NCBI GenBank assembly: GCA_019242655.1
Contig: JAFAVH010000261.1
Coordinates: 1 to 35,432, forward strand
DNA from: Methylobacteriaceae bacterium
Lineage (GTDB): Bacteria > Pseudomonadota > Alphaproteobacteria > Rhizobiales > Beijerinckiaceae
Reading direction: 5' to 3'
Length of the DNA: 35,432 bases
Shown: one piece after another, positions 14,854 to 23,838 of the stretch
Layout of the letters: the number at the start of each line of letters is the position of its first letter
How positions within the stretch are numbered: the first letter of the stretch is position 1
The notes under the pieces: model-generated
Database searches by the model: none
What the model was told of the DNA's origin: nothing
What the model saw: only the letters and a program-made list of their open reading frames with translations
Made by a program: the position numbers and the translations under genes

Positions 14854-16578
14854 ATGGACAAACTCGAAACCGACATCCTCATTCTAGGCGCCGGCGGCGC
14901 CGGTCTCTTCGCCGCTCTGCATGCGAAGAAAGCCGCGCCCGATCTCGATGTGACGATCGCTGTCAAAGGCCTGCTCGGCAAATGCGGCTGCACGCGCATG
15001 GTGCAAGGCGGCTACAACGTCGCGTTGGCCGCGGGCGACTCAGCCGAGCGTCATTTCATGGACACGATCGAAGGCGGCAAGTGGCTCAACGACCAAGATC
15101 TCGCCTGGATGCTCGTCACTGGCGCGCAGGTGCGCATTCGCGAACTGGAAAATGAGCTCGGTTGCTTCTTCGATCGCAATCCCGACGGCACCGTGCATCA
15201 AAAGGCTTTTGCCGGGCAGACATTCGATCGCACGGTGCATAAGGGCGATCTCACCGGCATCGAGATCATCAATCGCTTGATGGAGCAAGTCTGGCGCCGC
15301 GACGTGCGGCGGCTCGAAGATCGTCGCGCGCTCGATCTTATCCCGGCGACGGACGGATCGGGATTGGCCGGAATCCTGATGCTCGACATCCGCACCGGCG
15401 AGCCGCTCTTGGTTCGCGCGCGCGCCGTGCTGCTCGCGACTGGCGGCGGGCCTACAATGTACAAGTATCACACGCCCTCGGGCGACAAGAGTTGCGACGG
15501 GCTCGCAATGGCGCTGCGCGCCGGCTTGCCGCTGCGCGACATGGAGATGGTGCAGTTTCATCCGACAGGACTGCTTGCCGGACCCGGAACGCGCATGACC
15601 GGCACCGTGCTGGAAGAAGGCTTGCGCGGCGCCGGCGGCTTCCTGCTCGACGGCAATCGCGAGCGCTTCATGTTCGCTTACGACACGCGCGGCGAACGTG
15701 CGACGCGCGACATTGTCAGCCGCTCGATCATGTATCGCATTCGCGAGGGCCACGCGACGCCGAATGGCGGCGTCTACATTCGCATGGCGCATTTGGGCCC
15801 CCCGGAGGTGCGCCGGCAATTCAAGGGAATGGTCGAACGCTGCGCCGATTGCGGCTTCGATCTCGCTTCCGGCGACGTCGAGGTCGTGCCGACGGCGCAT
15901 TACATGATGGGCGGCATCGTTTTCGACACGGGGTGCCGCACGCCGATGCCGCGGCTCTATGCAGCGGGCGAAGACACAGGCGGCGTGCATGGCGCGAACC
16001 GCCTCGGCGGCAATGGCGTCGCCAATTCCACCGTGTTCGGCGCGATCGCAGGCGACCGCATGGCTGAAGCCGTGGCGCGCGATCGCGGCGCGCTGGCGGA
16101 GTGCGATGCGCAGGCGATCGATGCGGCGATGGCGCGCGCATACGGCCCGCTTGGCCGCGCGCCCGGCGATGTTTTCGCGATGCGCGAAGAATTGCTCGAG
16201 TTGATGTGGGATGAAGTCGGCATTTTGCGCACCGGCGCGGGACTGCAAAGCGCCGCCGCACGGCTCGATGCGCTCGCGCGCGAGATTGAGGTCTGCGGCG
16301 TTACGGACGGCGATCGCCGCTTCAACCTGACCTGGATGGATCGGCTGAACGTCGAGAATCTCATCGAGGTCAGCCGCGCCATTTGCGCCGCGGCGCTTGT
16401 CCGCGACGACAGCCGCGGCGCGCATTTTCGTGAAGATTTTCCAGAAACGTCGGACCTCGATCGGTCGACCTACACAGTGGTGCAATCGAAGGCGCATGGG
16501 CTGCATGTCGATATGCGCCCGGTGCACTTCACCCGCATCCGGCCCGGCGAGTCGCTGCTGCAGGATGCGGCGGAATAA
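14854..16578 (+). CDS. Fumarate reductase/succinate dehydrogenase-like flavoprotein subunit
   Basis: ILGAGGAGLFAALHA, VQGGYNVAL, DMEMVQFHPTGL, ERATRDIVSRSI, TAHYMMGGI, HGANRLGGNG; start 14854 (MDKLETDILILG). Confidence 0.93.
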   Translation: MDKLETDILILGAGGAGLFAALHAKKAAPDLDVTIAVKGLLGKCGCTRMVQGGYNVALAAGDSAERHFMDTIEGGKWLNDQDLAWMLVTGAQVRIRELENELGCFFDRNPDGTVHQKAFAGQTFDRTVHKGDLTGIEIINRLMEQVWRRDVRRLEDRRALDLIPATDGSGLAGILMLDIRTGEPLLVRARAVLLATGGGPTMYKYHTPSGDKSCDGLAMALRAGLPLRDMEMVQFHPTGLLAGPGTRMTGTVLEEGLRGAGGFLLDGNRERFMFAYDTRGERATRDIVSRSIMYRIREGHATPNGGVYIRMAHLGPPEVRRQFKGMVERCADCGFDLASGDVEVVPTAHYMMGGIVFDTGCRTPMPRLYAAGEDTGGVHGANRLGGNGVANSTVFGAIAGDRMAEAVARDRGALAECDAQAIDAAMARAYGPLGRAPGDVFAMREELLELMWDEVGILRTGAGLQSAAARLDALAREIEVCGVTDGDRRFNLTWMDRLNVENLIEVSRAICAAALVRDDSRGAHFREDFPETSDLDRSTYTVVQSKAHGLHVDMRPVHFTRIRPGESLLQDAAE

Positions 16579-16663
16579 ACCCGGCATCGGCGATTTACGC
16601 AGCGGCGATCAACGAACCTTAAGGCTTGGCGCCTAAAGTGCCGCTCGTGCGGAGCGCGGCGGA

Positions 16664-17908
16664 TTGATGTGGGCGAGCCTCAAAAGCGGAAATTGGCTCA
16701 CCGCCGAGCGGCTGCGCGTCTATCCCGCGCTCCTCTTCGCTTTTCAGACGATCGCCATTCTGGTGCTGGCCGCCACGTCCGACGGACGCCACGATTTCTT
16801 CGGCCGGCCGCTTGGGACAGATTTCGCCCAGGTCTGGGTCGCGGGTGCCGAGACGCTTGCCGGCCACCCCGCAAAGCCCTTCGACATCGACAGCCACTTC
16901 GCCGAGCAGCAGGCATTTTTCGGGCCCGCCACCGATCTCTACGGCTGGCACTACCCGCCCTATTTCCTCGCCGTTGCGGCGCTGCTCGCGCTCCTGCCAT
17001 ACGCGCTCGCGCTTGCGGTGTGGCAATTCGCAACGCTGCCGCTTTACCTCGCCGGCATTGCGAGCGTGCTGCAGAAGAGCGGTTTATCGCGGCGCGACCT
17101 GCTCGTCGCCGCGCTCGCTTTTCCCGCCGTGTTCGTCAATCTGACGCACGGACATAACGGCTTTCTCACAGCCGGCCTGTTCGCCGGCGCGCTCATCTGC
17201 CTCGAGACGCGGCCCTGGCTTGCCGGAATCCTGTTCGCGCTTCTCGCCTACAAACCGCAATTCGGGCTGGTGATCCCGGTCGCGCTGATCGCCGGACGCC
17301 ATTGGCGCGCACTGCTCGTTGGAGGCGCAACGGTCGCTCTGATGACGGCGCTGAGCGTCGCCGCCTTTGGGGTCGCGAGCTGGCAAGGCTTCCAGCAAAG
17401 CCTCGGCTTCACCCGCACAATCATCCTGGAGCAAGGCAATACCGGTTTTGAGAAGATCCAGAGCGTCTTTGCGGCCGTACGCATGCTCGGCGGCAGCGTA
17501 AGCGAAGCTTATACACTCCAGGCTCTTGTCAGCGCGCTCGTCGTCGGCGCGATTGCGTGGCTCTGGCATTCGGCCGCCGATACACGGCTCAAATATGCCG
17601 CCCTGCTCACGGCGGCGCTGATCGCGACACCCTATTCTCTCGATTATGACATGGTCCTGCTCGGACCGGCGATTGCTTTCGCGATTGCCTATGGCGTGGA
17701 TAAGGGGTTCATGCCGTTTGAGAAAACCCTGCTCGCCATGGTCTGGCTGACGCCGATGCTGGCCCGGCTCGTAGCCAAGCTGAGCCATATCCCGCTTGGC
17801 GCGGCGGCGATGGTGGTGCTTTTCGCGTCCATCCTCTGGCGCGCCAGAAGCGAGCTTCGCGAGAGCGCCGCCCTCCCCTTTGCCTCGCCGCGCGCCGGCG
17901 CCGTCTGA
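16664..17908 (+). CDS. DUF2029 / GT87-like multi-TM glycosyltransferase
   Basis: FGRPLGTDFAQVWVAGAETLAG, YGWHYPPYFLAVAALLALLPY, YKPQFGLVIPVALIAGRHWRAL, TPYSLDYDMVLLGPA. Confidence 0.8.
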   Translation: MMWASLKSGNWLTAERLRVYPALLFAFQTIAILVLAATSDGRHDFFGRPLGTDFAQVWVAGAETLAGHPAKPFDIDSHFAEQQAFFGPATDLYGWHYPPYFLAVAALLALLPYALALAVWQFATLPLYLAGIASVLQKSGLSRRDLLVAALAFPAVFVNLTHGHNGFLTAGLFAGALICLETRPWLAGILFALLAYKPQFGLVIPVALIAGRHWRALLVGGATVALMTALSVAAFGVASWQGFQQSLGFTRTIILEQGNTGFEKIQSVFAAVRMLGGSVSEAYTLQALVSALVVGAIAWLWHSAADTRLKYAALLTAALIATPYSLDYDMVLLGPAIAFAIAYGVDKGFMPFEKTLLAMVWLTPMLARLVAKLSHIPLGAAAMVVLFASILWRARSELRESAALPFASPRAGAV

Positions 17909-18064
17909 CGGATCGCGCAACTTTCAGCGCGCTCGCGCGTTTCACGGCCGAGGTTGGACAAGCCGAGCTTGGGACATCGGCTTTGAACGTGCGGAATCGC
18001 ACAGCGTTGTTTCCTGTCAGCCCTTACGACGCACCCAAGCGATTTGTTTGGAAAGGTTTTGGCC

Positions 18065-18298
18065 ATGTCGATTGCCGACAACTTCGACCGCTCCCCCGAC
18101 GCGGGCTTTACCCGCAGCTTCGATGCCGAATCCGCGCGCCGGCAGCTTCAGCTTTCCGCCGTGCTCGTGCTGATTCTCGCCGTTGCCACGTTGACGCTGA
18201 GCGTCATGATTCGCTTCGACACGCCGACCTATGCCTCGATCAGCCCGATAAAGCCGATTGAAGTCCACTATGCCGGAGACAAGCCGGTTCGCGGCTGA
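18065..18298 (+). CDS. Small single-TM protein of unknown function
   Basis: 77 aa MSIADNFDRSPDAGFTRSFDAESARRQLQLSAVLVLILAVATLTLSVMIRF...; AAAGG upstream. Confidence 0.6.
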   Translation: MSIADNFDRSPDAGFTRSFDAESARRQLQLSAVLVLILAVATLTLSVMIRFDTPTYASISPIKPIEVHYAGDKPVRG

Positions 18299-18306
18299 GA
18301 CGCCGC

Positions 18307-19224
18307 TCATTTGGCGCCTAGAATTTTTGTCCACGCGTCGATGACCTTTGTCAGGCCCGAACCGGCGAAGTGACAGCCGTCATAGCGATCGAGCGGATCC
18401 AAGAGCGAATCTCCGTCTATTCCCGCGGCGAGCCCCTGCCCTGACGCAGCGAGCATGCGTTGCGCGCGGCTGATTGCATTGTCCACGGACCATTGGGCGG
18501 CAAGAACATCGCAGCGCGTGGCGATCGCAACATAGATCGGCGCTGTCACGCCCCACGCACGCAGGTCGCTCGCAAGCGCGCGAAATCCGGTGATATAAGC
18601 GTCCTCTGTTGTGCCGATGGAAAAGTCGGTTTCGCCCTGCTGCCACAGGACATGCGTGATCTTGTAGCGGCGTTGCGTGTCTTCGATGACGCGTTTCAGC
18701 ATCGCATTTAAATCGTGGCCCGGCAGCCACTCCGACAAGCCGCTGCCGCTGATCGCAGCGGTAATAAGCACGATGTCATCGAAAGCGCCTTCGATCACCA
18801 GACGGTCGCCGGCAGCGCTCCATGGTTCGCCGCCGATGCCGGATGTGCCGAGCAGCGGCGAGGCAGCAATGTCGCATTTGCCATCGAAGTAAGCCGCGAC
18901 ATGTCTGCTTTGCGATTCAAAGCGCTGGCCGCCGCTATTCGCCGCATTCGATTGACCGATGATCAAGATGACCGCCGTGCGATCGCTCTGCGACGGACAC
19001 TCGGTCGAACGCTTTCCGGGATAAGCGACGAGACGTGAATACGCGTCGTAGTCGATTCCAATGCCACGCATCGCGTGCAGCATCGCGTAGCGCAGACTTT
19101 TGAACTCTCGCGCCGGCCAGCGGCTATACGCATAGCCGTACGCGCCGAGCCAATACGAACCGAAAAGCAACGCGCCCGCCGCGACAAACACGACGAGCGC
19201 AAACGCAAGCCTAAATCGCGTCAA
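18307..19224 (-). CDS. Membrane-anchored SASA/SGNH-like esterase (sialate O-acetylesterase domain)
   Basis: N-terminal TM; VILIIGQSNAANSGG, HVLWQQGETD, DGCHFAGSGL (Ser and Asp-His motifs); TTG start overlapping the DUF1501 stop. Confidence 0.75.
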   Translation of the reverse strand: MTRFRLAFALVVFVAAGALLFGSYWLGAYGYAYSRWPAREFKSLRYAMLHAMRGIGIDYDAYSRLVAYPGKRSTECPSQSDRTAVILIIGQSNAANSGGQRFESQSRHVAAYFDGKCDIAASPLLGTSGIGGEPWSAAGDRLVIEGAFDDIVLITAAISGSGLSEWLPGHDLNAMLKRVIEDTQRRYKITHVLWQQGETDFSIGTTEDAYITGFRALASDLRAWGVTAPIYVAIATRCDVLAAQWSVDNAISRAQRMLAASGQGLAAGIDGDSLLDPLDRYDGCHFAGSGLTKVIDAWTKILGAK

Positions 19225-20447
19225 ACGATGAGCCCGCCCATCGGCTTCGCGCCGATCGAATCCGGGAAGACGGAGTTTGCAAGCACCATGCCGCTCAAAC
19301 CGAGATGATCTGCGAGAACGCCCTTCACCACGGCGCGCAGGTCCGTCGTCGGCGCAAGATCGCGGTTCTCATACAATTGCTCCGGCTTCAATCCCGGCCA
19401 GTCGGCGATCACACGGCCGCCTTTGATCGCGCCTCCGGCTAGAAACACCACCGTTCCCGTACCGTGGTCGGTGCCCGTCGTGCCGTTGATGCGCGCTGTG
19501 CGGCCGAACTCCGTCACGACAACGATGGCGGTATCTTTCCACACCGGAGAAAGCACACGTTCGAACTCCTCGAACGCGCCGTCCAACCCGCCGAGCAGTT
19601 GCGCGAGGCGCCCGGTCGCGCCGCCCTCATTGGCATGCGTGTCCCAGCCATCGAAGGCGAGCGCGGCGACACGCGGACCGTCGTCCGCCGCGATAAGCCG
19701 CGCCGCTCCTTGCGCCGCCTGTTTCATACCGGCGGCGCTTGCAAATCCGCCGCGCGGCGTCTTGTCCATTTCGCCCGTCGCGATTTTTTCGACCGAAAGC
19801 CCCTGCGCGAGCGCCTCGCCGAGCACGGGATCGCGATGGCGATAGAGATCGAGTAGGCGGTTCGCGAGGTCTTCCGTCGGTTGCGGCAGGTTTTGCGGAG
19901 ACCAGCCAAGAACCGGCGCCGCTCCGCGCATGATCAGAGGCGTCGTCGGGCCGACGCCGAGTCCGCCATGTGCCGCAACGCGCGCACCGCGCGGCAGCGC
20001 CGCGATGGTGCGGTTGAGCCAGCCCGAAGCGACGCGGCCCGGACCGGGAAATCCGCTCTCCAGCACATCCTGGCCATCGAAATGCGAGCGCTCGCGATAT
20101 GACGTGGCGACGGCATGAACGACGGCGCCCTGACCGGCGCGATAGAGCCGCGCGAAGACAGGCATTGCCGGATTGAGTGCGAAGAACGAATCGAGCGGGA
20201 TCGCTGGGTGGTCGCCGCTGAGCGACAGCGCGATCTGGCCATGCAAGCCGGCGTAATCCGGATCGCCGACGGGGGCGACCGCGGATAGGCCATCGAGCGC
20301 GCCGCGCAGAATGACGACGACGAGACGCGGATCGCGCGCGTCGGCGGCGCGCGCGAATTTCGGCAGATAGGCCCAGGCGAAAAGGCCGCCCATCGTCGCA
20401 AGAAGCGCGCGCCGGGAGGGCGACGGGGTTTCGCACAAAAGGTTCAT
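19221..20447 (-). CDS. DUF1501 domain-containing protein (secreted)
   Basis: SPSRRALLATMGG Tat-like leader; VVILRGALDGLSAVAPVGDPDY, GWDTHANEGG, VVVTEFGRTARINGTTGTDHGTGTVVFLAGGAIKGG. Confidence 0.92.
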   Translation of the reverse strand: MNLLCETPSPSRRALLATMGGLFAWAYLPKFARAADARDPRLVVVILRGALDGLSAVAPVGDPDYAGLHGQIALSLSGDHPAIPLDSFFALNPAMPVFARLYRAGQGAVVHAVATSYRERSHFDGQDVLESGFPGPGRVASGWLNRTIAALPRGARVAAHGGLGVGPTTPLIMRGAAPVLGWSPQNLPQPTEDLANRLLDLYRHRDPVLGEALAQGLSVEKIATGEMDKTPRGGFASAAGMKQAAQGAARLIAADDGPRVAALAFDGWDTHANEGGATGRLAQLLGGLDGAFEEFERVLSPVWKDTAIVVVTEFGRTARINGTTGTDHGTGTVVFLAGGAIKGGRVIADWPGLKPEQLYENRDLAPTTDLRAVVKGVLADHLGLSGMVLANSVFPDSIGAKPMGGLIV

Positions 20448-20460
20448 CGGCGCGCTCCTC

Positions 20461-21924
20461 TCATCGGCGCTGCACTTCCGGCGACATCAAAAGCAAGGCG
20501 AGACCCTGCTGCTTCGATTCGGCCCGCGCAATTGCCCGGTTTGTCTCGGGCGATGCCGCGGCGCCTGCGATCTCGTCAAGGAGATCGCGCGGATTGAGTG
20601 CATCGCGCCAGCGATCGGCAATCCGCACGGCGATTTCGAGACGCACTTTCATGCCCTCGGGATTGGCCCAAGCAGCTGCGGTATCAGGGAAGCCGTTCGG
20701 ACCGGACGGACCCCAGAGCGGCATTCCCAAAATGTTAAGCGCACCGAGGAATGGGTTCGGATCGTCGGGCACGCGCCCGACAATGCGTCCCGCCGCATAG
20801 AGGAACTCGCTTGGACTGCGCATCTTGGTGCGTTCCGCAACCCACGCCTCGGGTGAATCGATCAGAGCGAGCGAAAGCGTTTTCAGATCGCCGCCGGTCG
20901 CGCGAAACGTGTTCGCGAGTCTGTCGACGAGTGCGGGCGGCGGGTCATCGGCCACGAAATGGCGCGCGAATTTGTAGGCAATGTGCTGCGCCGTGGCGGG
21001 ATGGCGGGAAATATCGGCAAGCACCGCCTGCCCCTGCGCAACACCGGCTTGGTCGTACGAATGTTGTAGAACAGCGTGCGCGCCGGGCTCGTGTGCGTTG
21101 ACATTGAAGACAAAAGTGCCGGCCTCGCCGAGTTGGCCCAAGCGTCCGGCGAACGTCCAACCGGTGATGATGCGCGCAAGCAAAGTGACATCGGCTTGCG
21201 TGTAGCCACCGTTCACACCGAGCGTATGCAGCTCGAGAATCTCGCGCGCGAGATTTTCGTTCAGCCCACGTTTGCTGCGCTCTCCCGCTTGCGATGTTGG
21301 GCCGATCGACAGCTGATTGTCGAGATAGAACAGCATTGCCGGATGGCTCTCGACAGCTTGCAGCATGTCGCCAAACCGCCCGAGCACATGCGGGCGAATC
21401 GCGTCGCGTTCGAACGCGCCGGCGGAGATGCGCACGAACGGGCCCTTCATCGTCGAGACGCAGAAATGATTCGTCCAGAAGGCGACAAGCCGCTCGACAA
21501 AGCCGGGGCGCGCTGAAAAAGCGCGCTGCAGACGCGCCGCCGCCTCGGCGCGGAAGACCTGCTGCTCGAGCGGCGGCTTCGGTGGCTCTTTGGGTTGCTC
21601 CGGCTGCTTCGCCACCGGCATGGACGGCGCTTCCGCTTCGGCGAGCGGCGGAGACATCGGCCCGACCTCGGCCCGCGCCGCCTCTGCGCGCATCACGCTC
21701 AGCCGCGTCACGCGCCGCTGTTCGTTTTCCTCGAAGAGGCGTTGCAGCGCGACGGCGGTCGGCGGCAGGTCTGGCGCTTCGAGCAACGCGATGCGCGGCG
21801 TTACAAGTTCGGCCTTCAGGAAGCCGCGCGGGTCCGCTGAAGCTTCGGCGAGATCGCCGTCACGCCGCGAGCCAAGCCCGAAGCGGTTCAGCGCGATGAA
21901 ACCGGCTTGGATATCCGTGGCCAT
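20461..21924 (-). CDS. DUF1800 domain-containing protein
   Basis: ALNRFGLGSRRDGD, FWTNHFCVS, NENLAREILELHTLGVNGGYTQADVTLLARIITGWTF, MPLWGPSGPNGFPDTAAAWANPEGM. Confidence 0.92.
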   Translation of the reverse strand: MATDIQAGFIALNRFGLGSRRDGDLAEASADPRGFLKAELVTPRIALLEAPDLPPTAVALQRLFEENEQRRVTRLSVMRAEAARAEVGPMSPPLAEAEAPSMPVAKQPEQPKEPPKPPLEQQVFRAEAAARLQRAFSARPGFVERLVAFWTNHFCVSTMKGPFVRISAGAFERDAIRPHVLGRFGDMLQAVESHPAMLFYLDNQLSIGPTSQAGERSKRGLNENLAREILELHTLGVNGGYTQADVTLLARIITGWTFAGRLGQLGEAGTFVFNVNAHEPGAHAVLQHSYDQAGVAQGQAVLADISRHPATAQHIAYKFARHFVADDPPPALVDRLANTFRATGGDLKTLSLALIDSPEAWVAERTKMRSPSEFLYAAGRIVGRVPDDPNPFLGALNILGMPLWGPSGPNGFPDTAAAWANPEGMKVRLEIAVRIADRWRDALNPRDLLDEIAGAAASPETNRAIARAESKQQGLALLLMSPEVQRR

Positions 21925-22054
21925 GAGCGCCTCCGGAGAGCGAGCGCTTCTCGCATGTTTTCGTATAGCCGGTCAAAGCTGGCTATTTACTGAACGAAGG
22001 CCCGGCGGCAGGACAGCTTCGTCCTAGAACCCCCGCGATTCGCCGGAGACGCAC

Positions 22055-22246
22055 ATGTTCAGGCTGACACCTCCACGAATCATCACGTTTGCCGTGTCGC
22101 TGATCCTGGTACTCGCCACGATCGCGTCGCTCTACACCAGGCTGCCGATCGTCGGCGCCTACCTCAATTCCGCGCCGCACCGCTTTTGGATCGCGATCGC
22201 CGGCTATGTGGTCCTGATGCTCGGCGTTCTCTTGCGCGGGCTGTGA
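22055..22246 (+). CDS. Small two-TM hypothetical protein
   Basis: 63 aa MFRLTPPRIITFAVSLILVLATIASLYTRLPIVGAYLNSAPHRFWIAIAGYVVLMLGVLLRGL; CGGAGA upstream. Confidence 0.6.
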   Translation: MFRLTPPRIITFAVSLILVLATIASLYTRLPIVGAYLNSAPHRFWIAIAGYVVLMLGVLLRGL

Positions 22247-22251
22247 GAGGC

Positions 22252-23139
22252 TTACGCCGCCTTCGCCTTGGGATTTACTTCCGCCGTGTAATCCTCGATC
22301 AGCGTGCGAGAGATGTTCCCTGGCTTGAACCGGTGCGGGCCGATCTCCGACACAGGCGTCACTTCGGCGCCAGTCCCGCAGATGAAGCACTCGTTGAACG
22401 TATCGAGCTCGTCCGGCATGATGCGCCGCTCGATCACGTCGAAGCCGCGGCGCTTGGCAAGATCGATCACCGTCTTGCGCGTGATGCCGTCGAGGAAGCA
22501 GTCGGCAATCGGCGTGTGCAGCGCACCGTCGCGCGTGAAGAACACATTGGCGCCGGTGCATTCGGCGACCCTGCCCTGCCAATCGTACATGAGCGCGTCG
22601 GCGTAGCCGCGGCGCTCGGCGCGATGTTTCGACAGCGTGCAGATCATGTAAAGGCCGGCCGCTTTGGCGAGCGCCGGCGCTGTTGCCGGATCGGGCCTGC
22701 GATATTCGGCAATGTCGAGACGGATGCCCTTCATCTTCTCCGCGACATTGAACATGGACGGCCAATCCCAAACCGCGATCGCCGTGTTGATCGTCGCGTT
22801 CTGCGCCGCAACCGCCATCATCTCGCTCCCGCGCCAGGCGACGGGGCGGACGTAACAATCCTCGAAACCGTTCTTGTCGACGACGAGCTGCTTCGCCGCC
22901 TCGAGCTCCGCCACCGAATACGGTATCTCAAAATCGAGTATCTCGGCGGAGCGCTTGAACCGCTCGGAATGTTCGCGTGACTTGAAGACAACGCCGCCAT
23001 AGGCGCGCTCGCCTTCGAACACACAGGACGCGTAGTGCAGCCCATGCGACAGGACATGCAGCTTGGCGTCCTTCCACGGCACGAGCTCACCATTCATCCA
23101 GATGAAGCCGTCGCGTTGATCGAAAGGAAGCACCGCCAT
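22252..23139 (-). CDS. ilvE: Branched-chain amino acid aminotransferase
   Basis: DGFIWMNGELVPWKDAKLHVLSHGLHYASCVFEGERAYGG; GYADALMYDWQGRVAECTGANVFF; ITRKTVIDLAKRRGF. Confidence 0.95.
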   Translation of the reverse strand: MAVLPFDQRDGFIWMNGELVPWKDAKLHVLSHGLHYASCVFEGERAYGGVVFKSREHSERFKRSAEILDFEIPYSVAELEAAKQLVVDKNGFEDCYVRPVAWRGSEMMAVAAQNATINTAIAVWDWPSMFNVAEKMKGIRLDIAEYRRPDPATAPALAKAAGLYMICTLSKHRAERRGYADALMYDWQGRVAECTGANVFFTRDGALHTPIADCFLDGITRKTVIDLAKRRGFDVIERRIMPDELDTFNECFICGTGAEVTPVSEIGPHRFKPGNISRTLIEDYTAEVNPKAKAA

Positions 23140-23220
23140 GATGATCCTGGGCTCCTCGCCCCTTTTGCCGGCACGGAAAGGTTACCGCGACGGCATGTCC
23201 ATGATCGCTTGTAAGGAGGC

Positions 23221-23249
23221 TTGACGAGTAACAATTGTGCTGGAATATG
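23221..23249 (+). promoter_or_regulatory. Candidate sigma-70-type promoter of the MarR-RR-HK operon
   Basis: TTGACG-N17-AATATG; spacer contains palindrome ACAATTGT. Confidence 0.4.
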
Positions 23250-23295
23250 TCAACATGGCTGTCGTATCTGCGGGCGCCGTCGGATGAGGTGAGTC

Positions 23296-23838
23296 TTGGA
23301 GAGCATTCAGCTAGGCGACGCTTCGAATGCCAAGGGGAAGCCCGGCGAAGGGCTCGATCCGGCGCCGATGTACGATATCATCGAGCTTGTTTTTTTCGCG
23401 TATCGCGATTTCGTCGGCGATGCCGACCGGCTCCTGCAAAATTACAAATTTGGCCGCGCCCATCATCGTGTGCTGCATTTCGTCAACCGCCAGCCGGGGC
23501 TGAAGATCGCCGAGATATTGGCGATACTCCAGATCACCAAGCAGAGTCTCGGCCGTGTGTTGCGCGATTTGCTCGAGACCGGCTTTATCGAGGTACGCCC
23601 CGGCTCGGTCGACCGGCGTCAGCGCCTGCTTTTTCCGACGATGAAAGGCCGCAAACTGGCGCTCGATCTCGCGCGTCTGCAGTCGAAGCGCTTCGCCCGC
23701 GTCTTCGAAGCGCTCCCGCCGGGCGCTTACGATCAAGCCGTCCAGTTCCTCCTAGAGATGATCGAACCAAAAGAGCGCGAGGATATCGCCAAGCGGCTGC
23801 GGCTGAACTCGCTTTCTCCCGAGAGGCAGCGGGCGTGA
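23296..23838 (+). CDS. MarR-family transcriptional regulator (PetP-like)
   Basis: HHRVLHFVNRQPGLKIAEILAILQITKQSLGRVLRDLLETGFIEVRPGSVDRRQRLLFPTMKG winged HTH; TTG start. Confidence 0.9.
   Translation: MESIQLGDASNAKGKPGEGLDPAPMYDIIELVFFAYRDFVGDADRLLQNYKFGRAHHRVLHFVNRQPGLKIAEILAILQITKQSLGRVLRDLLETGFIEVRPGSVDRRQRLLFPTMKGRKLALDLARLQSKRFARVFEALPPGAYDQAVQFLLEMIEPKEREDIAKRLRLNSLSPERQRA

Noticed and set aside
15040-16587. 515-aa minus-strand ORF opposite the flavoprotein gene
   Set aside because: Antisense shadow ORF produced by high GC in the third codon position; Arg/Ala/His-rich translation with no recognisable domain, while the sense frame is a clear FRD/SDH flavoprotein.
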